Source: Sinotaia quadrata
Taxonomy: Eukaryota > Mollusca > Gastropoda > Architaenioglossa > Viviparidae
Direction of reading: 5' to 3'
DNA length: 64,000 nt
NCBI GenBank assembly: GCA_028829895.1
Contig: CM054183.1
Location: 72,263,071-72,327,070, forward strand
Shown here: positions 47,545-58,818 of the stretch, piece after piece
How positions within the stretch are numbered: position 1 is the first letter of the stretch
Layout of the letters: each line of letters begins with the position of its first letter
Made by a program: the position numbers and the translations under genes
The notes under the pieces: model-generated
Told to the model about the DNA's origin: nothing
Databases searched by the model: none
Seen by the model: only the letters and a program-made list of their open reading frames with translations

Positions 47545-47885
47545 ACGTAAAGGTACTGGTAATTGGCAGTGCAGAAATCGGAAAGCAGGAGTAGAGGTAC
47601 TGGTGAATTGGTAGTGCAGAAATCGGAAAGCAGGAGTAGAGGTACTGGTGAATTGGTAGTGCAAAAATCGGAAAGCAGGAGGAGAGGTTCTGGTGAAGTG
47701 GTAGTGCAAAAATCGGAAAGCAGGAGGAGATGTTCTGATGAACTGGTAGTGCAAAAATCGGAAAGCAGAAGGAGAGGTTCTGGTGAAGTGGTAGTGCAGA
47801 AATCGGAAAGCAGGAGTAGAGGTTCTGGTGAACTGGTAGTGCAGAAATCGGAAAGCAGGAGTAGAGGTTCTGGTAACTGAAGACA
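47545..47885. repeat. Minisatellite, 45-bp unit, about 7 copies
   Basis: The core is gaaatcggaaagcaggagta then GAGGTACTGGTGAATTGG. The unit is 15 codons, producing large overlapping spurious frames on the - strand. Confidence 0.95.
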
Positions 47886-47984
47886 GAAGTAAAGGTACCA
47901 GTAACAAAAAACAAAAATAAAGGTACAGATAACAAAACTAAGAGGTCCTGTACACAAAGCAAGAGCGAGAGATAGGGATAAGGA

Positions 47985-48440
47985 AAGGCAAGAGTAGAGG
48001 TATTGGTAAAATAGGAAAGAGATACTGGTAATGAAAGGCAAGAGCAGAGATCCTGTAAACCAAAGGAAAGAGAGACTGGTAATGAAAGGCAAGAGTAGAG
48101 ATCCTGTAAACCAAAGGCAAGAGAGAGGTACTGGTAATGAAAGGCAAGAGTAGAGATCCTGTAAACCAAAGGCAAGAGAGAGGTACTGGTAATGAAAGGC
48201 AAGAGTAGAGATCCTGTAAACCAAAGGCAAGAGAGAGGTACTGGTAATGAAAGGCAAGAGTAGAGATCCTGTAAACCAAAGGCAAGAGAGAGGTACTGGT
48301 AATGAAAGGAAAGAGTAGAGGTCCTCGAAATAAGAGGGCAGGACTAGTTTTGGAAACAAAAGGCAGAAGAAGAGGCACTGGTACAAAAGACAGGAATAGA
48401 AGTTCTGGTATCGGAGGCAGGAACAGAGGTACTATTAATG
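47985..48440. repeat. Minisatellite, 55-bp unit, about 6 copies plus decayed flank
   Basis: The core is ggtaatgaaaggcaagagta then GAGATCCTGTAAACCAAAGG. Its AAGGCAAGAGTAGAGGTACTGGT text resembles the core of the neighbouring 45-bp array. 48441-48790 is unique. Confidence 0.93.
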
Positions 48441-48794
48441 GAAGAAAGGAGTAGAAGTAGTATAAACTGTAATGACAATTGAACTGAATTGTTAGTGGCA
48501 GTGACTGCACTACAGCGTTGTAATGCAATTAAAATGAATTATTTTGACAGTTACTGTCATATAGTGCTGAAATGGCAGTTAAAGTGTAGTATAGTATTGA
48601 AGTAGTAACATTAGTGAAATAGTGGTATACAGAAAGTGATGATTATTATAAATATATTATCAGTGACTGACAATGTCTATCTTGATTTAGAAAATAGTAT
48701 CGCACAAAGAACAACTCGTGGTACTGCTCGAGTGACATGGAAGTGGTGATAACTGTGTAATACTGAAAGAAATGATGATAACGCATTGTTTCTG

Positions 48795-49345
48795 AAACTG
48801 TAATGTTATCAGTGATGATAACAAAGCTTGTACTGTTTCTGAGATTGTAATGTTGTCAATAAAGACAACAATGTATGTATTGTTTCTGAGAGCATACTGT
48901 TTTGTATCTGTGTATTGTTACTGAGAGTGTATGTTGTCAGTGATGTCAACAATGTGTGTATTGTTTCTAAGAGTATCATGTTGTCAGTGATGTCAAACAA
49001 TGTGTGTGTTGTTTCTGAGAGTATAATGTTGTCAGTGATGTCAAACAATGTGTGTGTTGTTTCTGAGAGTGTAATGTTGTCAGCGACAATGTGTGGACTG
49101 TTTCTGAGAGTATAATGTTGTCAGTGATAACTATGTGTGATTGTTTCTGAGAGTGTAATTTTGTCAGTGATAACTATGTGTGATTGTTTCTGAGAGTGTA
49201 ATGTTGACAGTGATGATAACAATGTGTGTATTGATTCTTAGAGTGTAATGCTTTTGTAAGTTATTATAACAAAGTTTTATATTGTTTCTGAGTTTGTAAC
49301 GTCTGCGAGTGATATAGTAATGTTGACAGTGATGATAATGTTGTT
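48795..49345. repeat. Degenerate minisatellite, about 47-bp unit, about 11 copies
   Basis: The core is tgtttctgagagtgtaatgt then TGTCAGTGATG. Confidence 0.88.
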
Positions 49346-49394
49346 TGTATTATATATGAGAGTAAGATAGAGAGTTATAAATCTTTGTATTCAC

Positions 49395-49500
49395 TATGAA
49401 TGTTGTGGTGAAAGTGATAAGAGTTTACACATTGTGAGAGTAAGATGGAGAGTTATAAAGTGGTGAAAGTGATAAGAGTTTACACATTGTGAGAGAGTAA
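49395..49500. repeat. 55-bp tandem duplication
   Basis: Two copies share gtggtgaaagtgataagagt then TTACACATTGTGAGAG. Confidence 0.85.
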
Positions 49501-49639
49501 TGTTGACAGTAAAAGTGTGGATGAAAATGACAATTATGTATACATTGATAAATTGACAGTGTTCTGAAATGTCTTTATAATAGTTTAAAACTGCTAAATA
49601 ATGCGTTGCTGCGTAGATGGTATGTTTAGTAAACAATGT

Positions 49640-50640
49640 GTTGCTAGGTACACGATGCTTAAAGTAACATTGCATTGCTAGGTACACGATGCCTAAAGTA
49701 ACATTGCATTGCTAGGTACACGATGCCTAAAGTAACATTGCATTGCTAGGTACACGATGCCTAAAGTAACATTGCATTGCTAGGTACACGATGCCTAAAG
49801 TAACATTGCATTGCTAGGTACACGATGCCTAAAGTAACATTGCATTGCTAGGTACACGATGCCTAAAGTAACATTGCATTGCTAGGTACACGATGCCTAA
49901 AGTAACATTGCATTGCTAGGTACACGATGCCTAAAGTAACATTGCATTGCTAGGTACACGATGCCTAAAGTAACATTGCACTGCTAGGTAGATACTGTAT
50001 AGTAGCATTGCGCACGGTAGACGCATATGTAGTAAATTTTGCGTTGCTGTATAGATGGTATTTGTAATAAACATCACGTTGCTAGGCAAATCGTATGTGT
50101 AGTAGGCATAGCATTGCTAGCTGACGGTTTATGTAGCAAACATTAAAATGGTAGATGGTATGTGAAGTAAGCATTGCATTGCTAGGTAAATGGTATGCGA
50201 AGTAAATATTACATTGCTAAGTGGATGATATCCGTAATAAACATTCCGTTGCTAGGCAGACATTATATCTAGTAAACAGTGCGATACTAGTTTTGATGGT
50301 ATGGATATTAATATTACATTGATATCTAAGATAAACACGGTGCTGCTATGTAGATGGTATGTGAAGTAAACATTAAATTGCTAGGTAGCTGATATGTGTA
50401 ATAAACATTCCATTGTTGGCAGACATTATGAGAAATTCACACATTATGCTTGAAGTTGACGGTATATATATATTAACATTACATTGCTGGACAGATGGTA
50501 TGTGAGGTGATCATTGCCTTGCTAGGCAGATGGTATTTGAAGTAATCATTGCCTTGCTAGGCAGATGGTATTTGAAGTAATCATTGCCTTGCTAGGCAGA
50601 TGGTATTTGAAGTAATCATTGCCTTGCTAGGCAATCGATG
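49640..50640. repeat. Minisatellite, 34-bp unit (about 11 clean copies), decaying rightwards
   Basis: At 49643-49990 the unit (core gcattgctaggtacacgatg) is nearly perfect. From 50000 to 50640 about 20 diverged relatives (TTGCTAGG...GATGGTATGTG) continue, ending in three identical ~38-bp copies near 50515-50630. It has the clean-core, worn-edge profile of arrays that expand internally. Confidence 0.93.
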
Positions 50641-50814
50641 TGCATGATGAATGTTCTCCCAGCATAGTTTCAGTTTGAAGTGGCATATCGATGTTGGCCA
50701 AATGCAAGGGGTTGCACATAAATAAAGCTTTCAAACAATAAGAAAAACAAAACACAATGCTAAAGCCTAAGTAATGGCACTGAAATAAATTAATTAATTA
50801 AATTAAATAAGCAC

Positions 50815-51230
50815 AAGGCCTAAGCCACATGGCAATGAAATGAAGTGATTCTCAAGACCCAAACCACAGGGCAATGAAATGAAATGATTCTCAAGATCCA
50901 AACCACAGGGCAATGAAATGAAATGATTCTCAAGACCCAAATCACAGGGCAATGAAATGAAATCAAGGCCCAAACCACAGGGCAATGAAATGTAAACAAA
51001 ACCAAGGCCTCAGCCATAGAGCAGTGAAACGAAAACAAAATCAAGGCCTCAGCCATGGGGCAATGAAATGAAACGAAAACAAAATCAAGGCCTCAGCCAT
51101 GGGGCAATGAAATGAAACGAAAACAAAATCAAGGCCTCAGCCATAGAGCAGTGAAACGAAAACAAAATCAAGGCCTCAGCCATGGGGCAATGAAATGAAA
51201 CGAAAACAAAATCAAGGCCTAAGCCACATG
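50815..51230. repeat. Two related minisatellites, about 39-bp then about 44-bp units
   Basis: Both share cagggcaatgaaatgaaa-like text; the second adds ACAAAATCAAGGCCTCAGCC. They look like successive forms of one founder. 51231-51660 is AT-rich with degenerate ACACAAAACGCA repeats. Confidence 0.9.
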
Positions 51231-51664
51231 AGGTAGTGTGCACACCTTTCTGTCGGCGACTTAAAAACAAGGAATCTTACGCCAGAGAACAAAGTAGATT
51301 GTATGGAGGCAGGGTTAATGCCGCCAGAGTGGGAACCTGCAATACAAGTCCACACACAAAATTATGTTAATTCACACAAAACGCAAAGTTAATCTACAAA
51401 GAATCCGCCAAAAGTTGATTAGCACAAAACACAACGACCTAAATAATTCACACAAAACGTAAAAAGTTATGTGACCAAAAAACACAGACAATTTATACAA
51501 AACACAAAGAGCTGATTGATAAAACAGCTAATTCACATAATTCACAATAAAACGCAGGTCTGATTCACATAAAACGCTGAGTTCATTTACACAAAACAAA
51601 AAGAACTAATTTAATCGAAACACAAAGAGTTAGTGATGTAGAGGCAATTCTTCATACAACGTTA

Positions 51665-52445
51665 TGTGTACAAATATAAAAGTTTACTCAAGTATATAAG
51701 TACATGTGCTACACTCAAGTATATATGTACATGTGCTATACTCAAGTATATAAGTACATGTGCTACACTCAAGTATATATGTACATGTGCTATACTCAAG
51801 TATATATGTACATGTGGTATACTCAAGTATATATGTACATGTGCTATACTCAAGTATTTATGTACATGTGCTGAAGTCAAGTATATATGTACATGTGCTG
51901 AAGTCAAGTATATATGTACATTGTTATACTCAAGTATATATGTGCATGTGCTGAAGTCAAGTATATATGTACATGTATTATACTCAAGTATATAAGTACA
52001 TGTGCTGAAGTCAAGATATATGTACATGTGCTGAAGTCAAGTATATATGTACATGTGCTGAAGTCAAGTATATATGTACATGTGCTGAAGTCAAGTATAT
52101 ATGTATATGTGTTATACTCAAGTATATATGTACATGTGTTATACTCAAGTATATAAGTACATGTGCTGAAGTCAAGTATATATGTACATGTGCTGAAGTC
52201 AAGTATATATGTACATGTGCTATACTCAAGTATATAAGTACATGTGCTGAAGTCAAGTATATATGTACATGTGCTGAAGTCAAGTATATATGTACATGTG
52301 CTGAAGTCAAGTATATATGTACATGTGCTGAAGTCAAGTATATATGTACATGTGCTATACTCAAGTATATAAGTACATGTGCTGAAGTCAAGTATATATG
52401 TACATGTGCTGAAGTCAAGTATATATGTACATGTGCTATACACAA
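51665..52445. repeat. Minisatellite, 27-bp unit, about 29 copies
   Basis: The core is caagtatatatgtacatgtg. Two unit types differ in the block before the core (CTATACT or CTGAAGT). The unit contains the palindromes ATGTACAT and TATATA. It is 9 codons long, so it opens 80-180-codon frames on both strands. Confidence 0.96.
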
Positions 52446-53130
52446 GGAGGTTTGCATAAGAAGTAAGTTAAACTGCATTAATCTGCGTGATCAATACCTA
52501 CAGTCAAAAAGAAAGAAAATATCTAAATCTCTATTTGGAAACAGAAAAAACTCCAAACAAACAGCTATACAACTGTTTTCAAAAATCTCAAACATCTGTG
52601 TACTACCCGTAGCTACAAATGGAAGCTTGCCAGACTGAGTCGGCGTACACCAGGAGATTAATACGGTAATGTCATGGCGCTAAGGCAAGACTGAACATGT
52701 TCTGTGACCACATTGCGCGAGACAAAGCGTGACGTCAGTAGACGATCAAGCTGCAAGGCATGATAAGTCACCCGGTCCGCGACAACCGAAAAGTTTACGA
52801 CTGTGTTCAATCATGTGTGTACAGATGTCATGTGCTTATAGTATACAATAAATTCAACTATAAATTGGCAATACATACACTTACTAATATATTATTTATT
52901 TTTGAGGGAGGATGGGTCTAGATAGGGTGAGATTTGTCGATAAATAAATGTGCGTGGTTCACTACATTAAAAATGTGTTTTTTTATAAAATGGAGCCATC
53001 ACTTTGGTGTACATAATATAACAAGTCTTCAATACTGATTTCACTTATTTAACAAACATCTTACTCCAAGAAATAACACTGTCAATGGTTCAACAATAAT
53101 TTTTAAAATGTGTGCTTATACAGCATATAC
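52446..53130. other. Unique intronic sequence
   Basis: No repeats or coding signal are seen. It separates the 27-bp array from the hAT-like element. Confidence 0.5.
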
Positions 53131-53572
53131 CAGGGGTCTCAAATTCAAATTACTCTGAGGGCCAAATGTAGCAAAATCAATTTGATCACTTCACTATATA
53201 AACCGGATATCCGCATTGGGCGCGCAAGTATAATCAATCAAAAGACTACGAATAAATAGGCCTAAGTAAGAACTTGTTATGGTTAAGACGGCATTAACAT
53301 TGGGCGTGACAAGTATAATCAATCAAAAGATTTCGAATAAATAAGTAAGAACTTGTTATGGTTAAGACGGCATTAACATTGGGCGTGACAAGTATAATCA
53401 ATCAAAAGACTACGAATAAATAAGTAAGAACTTTCTATGGTTAAGACGGCATTAACTTCAGCGGCGGCGAAAAAAAATAAATAATTGAAATGTAGTTTTT
53501 TTCTTAAAAAATCCCAAAATGCTTCGAGGGCCGCACAAAATGCCCTCACGGACCGCGTGTTTGAGACCCCTA
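53131..53572. mobile_element. Non-autonomous hAT-like element with internal repeats
   Basis: The left end CAGGGGTCTCAAATTC and the right end GTTTGAGACCCCTA are imperfect inverted repeats of the kind seen on hAT-family elements, followed inward by the usual GGGCC-rich text on both sides. The inside is non-coding, with three ~85-bp tandem copies (core gttatggttaagacggcatt). A clear 8-bp target duplication is not visible. Confidence 0.65.
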
Positions 53573-53604
53573 ATATATATATATGTACCAATAATATCTT
53601 TAAA

Positions 53605-53735
53605 AAAGCGGTTTGCGCCAAAGCGGCGGAAGCCGGAAGCGCCCCCTACACTACTACTACTGCTAAATCTTCGGTGTCCAAACTTTGGGGGTTAAGGGCC
53701 GCAACCGCGGGGCCACATGTGTAAAACCGAAAGTG
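53605..53735. mobile_element. Possible second hAT-like end or fragment
   Basis: GC-rich text including GTGTCCAAACTTTGG and GGGCCGCAACC resembles ends of hAT-like repeats. The short length and lack of a partner end make this tentative. Confidence 0.35.
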
Positions 53736-54590
53736 GTATATCTAACGATTCTAACCCTAATTGCCTAAGTTAGTTAAATTATACTATGATCTAGTTTTAC
53801 TATAAAAATGTAATTTTAACAGCTTCACTGAGAGAAAATAATATAATTTTGATTAAAAGTCATGTATTTCAAACCTAAATTTTATTTTACCTGTATCTAC
53901 AAAACGTCGGTGCGAGACTCGACACTTTCCAGAATCAGCCATGATGGATGACGTAGCAACACGAAGCAAATTCTTCAAAATACCCTCCCTGATTCATGCT
54001 CTCACGACGCACTTCACATACATCACCCTGGAGAGCACTTGCTCACATAAATATGTGCTGCCCAACCACCCCTATCCTAGAAGAGATGGCCTGTGTCCAA
54101 AGCGGACAGTAATGACAAAATGTTCTGAGCAGCCAGTACTGAAGACCCATCCCCTTCCCCCGAAGGGAGACGTATGAAATGATGAAAAAGGACCGTTTAA
54201 GTTGGTATTTTGCAAGCTGTTTTATCAAAACGTATCACTCTTTTATGCCTTACCCTCCTCCGGCCGTCTCTGAGCTATCCCTCGTTGTTTTGGCTGTGAA
54301 CACACACCCCACCTCTAACCTATCTCTGTTTTTCTTTTCTTGATCAAAATAATATGGCTGGGTGCGTGGATTTATTCTAACTAAAAACGGCGTTTACAAT
54401 TTAATGTGTATGTATTTTTTTTCTTGGTCAAAATAATATGGCTGGGTGCGTGGATTTATTCTAACTAATAACGGCGTTTACAATTTAATGTGTAGCCTAT
54501 GTATTCTTTTCTTAAAATTCTTATCAATCTATTTAATCCCTGTAACCAATTAAAAACAATAAATCGAATTATATTATATTAAGGAATAAT
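53736..54590. other. Mostly unique sequence with one ~80-bp duplication
   Basis: At 54340-54500 a block with aataatatggctgggtgcgt occurs twice. A 78-codon frame at 53941-54177 is in a slightly GC-richer stretch but matches nothing I know. Confidence 0.5.
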
Positions 54591-54639
54591 ACACTACGAA
54601 TACACATGAGATGAAATAAGATAATATATATATATATAT

Positions 54640-54940
54640 ATTCACATGACAGAATAAGACCATACACAGACACACAATTGATGAAATAAGACACTACATA
54701 ACTGATGAAATAAGACACTACATATACACAATTAGTGAAATAAGACACTACGTATACACAATTAGTGAAATAAGACACTACGTATACACAATTAGTGAAA
54801 TATGACACTACGTATACACAATTAGTGAAATATGACACTACGTATACGCAATTAGTGAAATATGACACTACGTATACACAATTAGTGAAATATGACACTA
54901 CATATACACAATTGATAAGATAAGACACTATACGATACGT
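54640..54940. repeat. Minisatellite, 30-bp unit, about 9 copies
   Basis: The core is tacacaattagtgaaataag then ACACTACGTA. A (TA)n tract lies just before it at about 54623-54640. Confidence 0.93.
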
Positions 54941-55189
54941 ACATATGATGACGCAGTTAGCGGAAAGCTAAATCAGCAAATTACAAGACACAACACATAA
55001 CAGCAGTAGTACCACTTTGATAACAAGAATAATAACAGAGTAATAAATAGTAATAATAGAGTAGCAACCACTAATGACAGAGTAGCAAATAGTAAAAAAG
55101 AGTAACAACTTTAAGAAAGTTTGCACAATTAACCGCAACTATACTTGACAGACATGGACTCAAACAGTGTAAAACGTTAATGCATCTTC

Positions 55190-55325
55190 TCACAACATTT
55201 GACTGTCTTTATCTACAATACGTGTTGCTATAGTATTATCTGGATGGTTCTCTTCTCACTACATTTGACTGTCTTTATCTTGAAAAAGTGTTGCTATAGT
55301 AATATCTGGATGGTTCTCTCCACAC
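55190..55325. repeat. Tandem duplication, about 66 bp
   Basis: Two copies share acatttgactgtctttatct then GTTGCTATAGT and ATCTGGATGGTTCTCT. Confidence 0.85.
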
Positions 55326-55642
55326 GTTACAAATAATTACAAACTGTATTGCGCGAGTCCGAAATGGTCCGAGAATACAAAAGAACTTAGAACAAGAAGT
55401 AGTACATATTGAACAGTCGGCAGTGTTATAGAGCTTTAAAAGTAGAGAAATGTATAAAGACTATATTTAAAAAATAAATTAAATCCTAAAAACTTAGTCG
55501 TTAGCCTTGAACACTAAACTATTACATTTAGTCTTGAATAACAGTTACTGTACTTGAACACAAAAACTAAATTATCTTGAATTACATAGCCCTAACCTGA
55601 GTACTAAAAGACTAAATTATCTTAAAGTTCTGTCATGAACCT

Positions 55643-55643
<1 letters not shown>

Positions 55644-55690
<47 letters not shown>
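55644..55690. repeat. (TA)n microsatellite
   Basis: An uninterrupted alternating AT tract of about 45 bp in the GAS2L intron, 190 bp from the exon donor. Confidence 0.95.
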
Positions 55691-55691
<1 letters not shown>

Positions 55692-55882
55692 GATTATATA
55701 CTGACAAATACAGTAACAGACTGAGTACTATAAAATCTAAATCTACCATTAGTCAATAATTCCGAGACTAAGAGACAAAATTAAAGTTCAGAATGAACCC
55801 GAGTACTATAAAAACTAATCCTAGAATTTGTCAATAACTCCGAGACTGAAAGATAATCTGAACTAGAATTATAGTCACTGAC

Positions 55883-56567
55883 CTTGCCATGGAGAAATGT
55901 TGACGCTTGACTGCGTCCGATGACTGAGAGCGTGTGGCGGGATGAAGAGGAGATACTGGGCGGGGTATGGCAGAAGACCCACGACTGCTTGGTCTAGGTA
56001 AAGAACGGTTGCTTGACGGAACAGGGGAGACAACGTTCGATCCAGCGTCAGGAGAAGGAGATTTACATCTCTGCAAAGCCTTGTGTTGAGGAGTATGTGT
56101 ATGCTGCTCGACTAGTGGCTGGCCCACGTGATGGTGACTATCAAGGGCTGTCTGGTCGCTCGGTGCCGGAGACTGTGGCCTTGAACTACTGGAGAGCGTG
56201 CTTGATGAAGAGAATGCACTTTGCTGTTGCAGACTTGGAGATGACGACGTCAGACGTCTATGGGCAGACAACCCACTGATCACACTCGAGACTCCGCTGG
56301 ATGGGGCTGGGCTCGTACCACGTGCAGGATTTGAATGCATTTGGACACCCGACGCAGATGTCGAGGTGGTTTTAGGGTCTATCACTAGAGCAGCAGCTGA
56401 CATTTTACGAGAGGAGGTTGGCACAGTTTGCTGGCCTGGGGTATTTATTCCTGGGGTGGTTGTCGGCCCTCTGGTGGCGAGAAGAGTTGAGTTGGAGCCC
56501 GAGACGCGGCGAATAATATGATGGCGAGGACCAGCTGATGCCGTTCCCGCTGAGCTACCACGATGTC
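55883..56567 (-). CDS. GAS2L: GAS2-like protein, Ser/Pro-rich exon after the GAR domain
   Basis: The exon starts after acceptor GTATGTCTTAG, completes a split Gly codon (phase 1) and encodes 227 further residues ending FSMA plus two bases of Arg; the donor is AG|GTCAGT. It is rich in Ser, Pro and Thr and likely unstructured. SAIP at 55963-55974, followed by RP, matches the SxIP motif that recruits EB-family plus-end proteins. Phase fits both the GAR exon at 57297-57393 and the terminal exon at 15249-18627, and reading across the last junction gives MARSVSFDSP without a break. The exon is GC-richer than its flanks, as expected for coding sequence. Confidence 0.9.
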
Positions 56568-56589
56568 CTAAGACATACAAAGGGCAGTT

Positions 56590-56940
56590 AACTCTTGTCC
56601 TGAAAGAACTATAATGTTAGAAGTCCATATAAAAGGCAGTTAATTCCTGTCCTGAAGGACAATCTATGAACTATAATAGTCCATACTGAGGGCAGTTTAC
56701 TCCAGCCCAGTAGGACAAGCAATGAACTGTAGCATTAGTAGTAGGGAGTTAAGTTCAGCAATGAACTATAATGTTAGCAGTTCATACAAAGGGCATTTAA
56801 CTCTTGTCTTACAGGACAAGCAATGAACTTTAGTAATCCATACAAAGGGCAATTAACTCCTGTCCTGCAGAACAAGCAATGAACATTAGCAATGCATATA
56901 AAAGGCAGTTAACTCCTGTCCTGCAGAACAAGCAACGATC
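56590..56940. repeat. Minisatellite, about 60-bp unit, about 6 copies
   Basis: The core is aagggcagttaactcctgtc then CTGAAGGACAAGCAATGAAC. It lies just upstream (transcript sense) of the 55883-56567 exon. Confidence 0.87.
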
Positions 56941-56959
56941 AACTTGCAAATACAAAAGA

Positions 56960-57280
56960 CAGAAAAAGTAAACAAACATTTTAATCTCTGGGCACACTGC
57001 TGACATTTAACTGGCATCAGAACAAGTTTGCGTAAGTAGAAGACTAATACAAACATTTTAATCTCAGGGCACAATGCTGACACTTAACTGGCATCAGAAC
57101 AAGTTTGCGTTAGGAGAAGACTAATACAAACATTTTAATCTCAGGGCACAATGCTGACACTTAACTGGCATCAGAACAAGTTTGCGTTAGGAGAAGACTA
57201 ATACAAACATTTTAATCTCAGGGCACAATGCTGACACTTAACTGGCATCAGAACAAGTTTGCGTTAGGAGAAGACTAATA
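56960..57280. repeat. Minisatellite, about 74-77-bp unit, 4-5 copies
   Basis: The core is acaaacattttaatctcagg then CTTAACTGGCATCAGAACAAG. It fills the intron up to about 15 bp from the GAR exon donor at 57296. Confidence 0.92.
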
Positions 57281-57296
57281 CAAAAGAGAAACTTAC

Positions 57297-57393
57297 CTGC
57301 AAAGTGGCACCTGCACGGGTCGTGCTTATCCAGATAATGCTCAAGTGTGTCCCAGCCTCCACCAACCCGCACCATTACATGTTTTCTTAGTAC
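57297..57393 (-). CDS. GAS2L: GAS2-like protein, second half of the GAR domain
   Basis: The exon encodes [10 protein letters not shown], then the GAR hallmark [19 protein letters not shown], then HFA plus one base of Gly. The acceptor is GCCGACAG (57394-57395) and the donor GCAG|GTAAGT. The match to GAS2-family GAR domains is very strong; this ~70-residue zinc-associated module binds microtubules. The Cys pair in PCRC is conserved. It enters in phase 0 and exits in phase 1, agreeing with both neighbours. It is the firmest evidence for the identity of the whole gene. Confidence 0.97.
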
Positions 57394-57404
57394 CTGTCGG
57401 CAAA

Positions 57405-57690
57405 GTCGTCTTTCACTTACTAGTATCAAGAGTTTCCTTCACGCCTTTCAAGGTCGTCTTTCAGTTACTTTATTATTAGCATCAAGAGTTTCCTTAACGC
57501 CTTTCAGTCACTTTATTACTAGCATCAAGAGTTTCCTTAACGCCTTTCAGTCACTTTATTACTAGCATCAAGAGTTTCCTTAACGCCTTTCAGTTACTTT
57601 ATTACTAGCATCAAGAGTTTCCTAAACGCCTTTCAGTCACTTTATTACTAGCATCAAGAATTTCCTTAACGCCTTTCACAGTTGTCTTTC
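57405..57690. repeat. Minisatellite, 43-bp unit, about 6-7 copies
   Basis: The core is ctagcatcaagagtttcctt then AACGCCTTTCAGTCACTTT. It begins only about 10 bp from the GAR exon acceptor, so it sits where the branch point and pyrimidine tract should be (transcript sense). Confidence 0.92.
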
Positions 57691-58730
57691 AATCACTTTA
57701 TTATTAGTATCACATGTTTGTATAAAACCTGGCAAATGTAATTTAGTTATTACCAATATGCGATTTCGTAGCACTTCATAAAATAAAATCTTTCAGTCAG
57801 TCATTTTCTTATTATATCATATGGTTTTTTAAAGCAAGTAAGCCATCCTGTGGTTATGTAGCACGTCAAAGTAAAATGTTAAAGTAAGCCATCATGTGGT
57901 TATGTAGCATGTCAAAGTAAAATCATAATTCACATTCTATCAGCACGAGCTTTAAAAACATTTTAGCTACTACCTTGATTCATTTTCTAATGTATGATCA
58001 TCATCAAGTAATTTTAATATCTGTTAAATTTACTTTCTAGCTAATATCAAGAGGTTTTTTAAGATCTGTCTTTCTAATTTCTGATTACCATCAAGTTTTG
58101 TTTTTTTAACTTCTGTCAAATTAATGCTTTTCATCCACTTTCTAGCTAATATCAAGTGGGTTTTCATTTTAAGATCTGTCAAAATAATGTTTTAATTCAC
58201 TTTCTAGCTAATACTGTGTTTTAAAAAAATCTGTCAAAGCACAGTATTTTGTTCTAGCTAATATCAAGTATTGTTTTTAATAACTTTTAGTTCGTGCCTT
58301 TAATTGACTTTCTGACTTATAACAAGTATTGTTTTAATACCTATTAAAGTCTTTTATTCACTTTCTGACTTATAACAAGTGTTGTTTTAATACCTATTAA
58401 AGTCTTTTATTCACTTTCTGATTAACAAGTAAAACCATGTAGAACTATTTCTATAGTGTCACCTGTAAAAGAAAAGTCTAAGTACACTTGCTAACTATTA
58501 TCGAATATTTTCATAAAACTATCAAATTAAAGTTTTCATTATTATTAAATGATGAATCATTCCTTTATCAAAGTATATGTCAGTATTAATGACTGTAGTA
58601 TACAAACATGCATATAATTGTGTGCAATAGCAAATTAAAGTTTAGAAATTACAAAACATCTAAACTTACATCGTCAAAAGTTACATATGAATAATTAAAC
58701 TTGTTACTATGACAATATAAACAAAGTAAT
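57691..58730. other. AT-rich intron sequence with degenerate repeats
   Basis: Loose ~60-bp copies (core tttctagctaatatcaag) occur at 58030-58420, with a ~60-bp near-duplication at 58300-58420 and a shorter one at 57835-57920. No coding signal is seen. Confidence 0.6.
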
Positions 58731-58731
58731 C

Positions 58732-58748
58732 TGTCTCTCTCTCTCTCT

Positions 58749-58790
<42 letters not shown>
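58732..58790. repeat. (TC)n-(AC)n microsatellite
   Basis: A CT tract passes directly into an alternating CA tract on the + strand. Confidence 0.95.
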
Positions 58791-58795
<5 letters not shown>

Positions 58796-58818
58796 ATAAA
58801 TATATATATTATATATAT

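Larger units (their letters stand above)
18628..55882 (-). other. 37-kb GAS2L intron packed with repeats
   Basis: It is bounded by donor AG|GTCAGT (exon end 55883) and acceptor TTTTTCAG (exon start 18627), both on the - strand and in phase 2. It contains the complete LTR retrotransposon, more than 30 distinct minisatellite arrays, a hAT-like element and a few unique stretches. I saw no extra exon whose phase and similarity would make it part of GAS2L, though a small alternative exon cannot be excluded. Confidence 0.85.

Noticed and set aside
47470..48528. Overlapping - strand frames up to 288 codons with TSTPAF/LLLLSDFC repeats
   Set aside because: They are products of 45-bp and 55-bp minisatellite units; no start context, splice signals or family resemblance.
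51662..52478. Open frames of 64-179 codons on both strands
   Set aside because: They come from a 27-bp (9-codon) tandem unit without stops; being open on both strands with pure repeat content argues against genes.
53941..54177. 78-codon + strand frame
   Set aside because: No known family, splice context or conservation clue; kept only as a note for the unique stretch.
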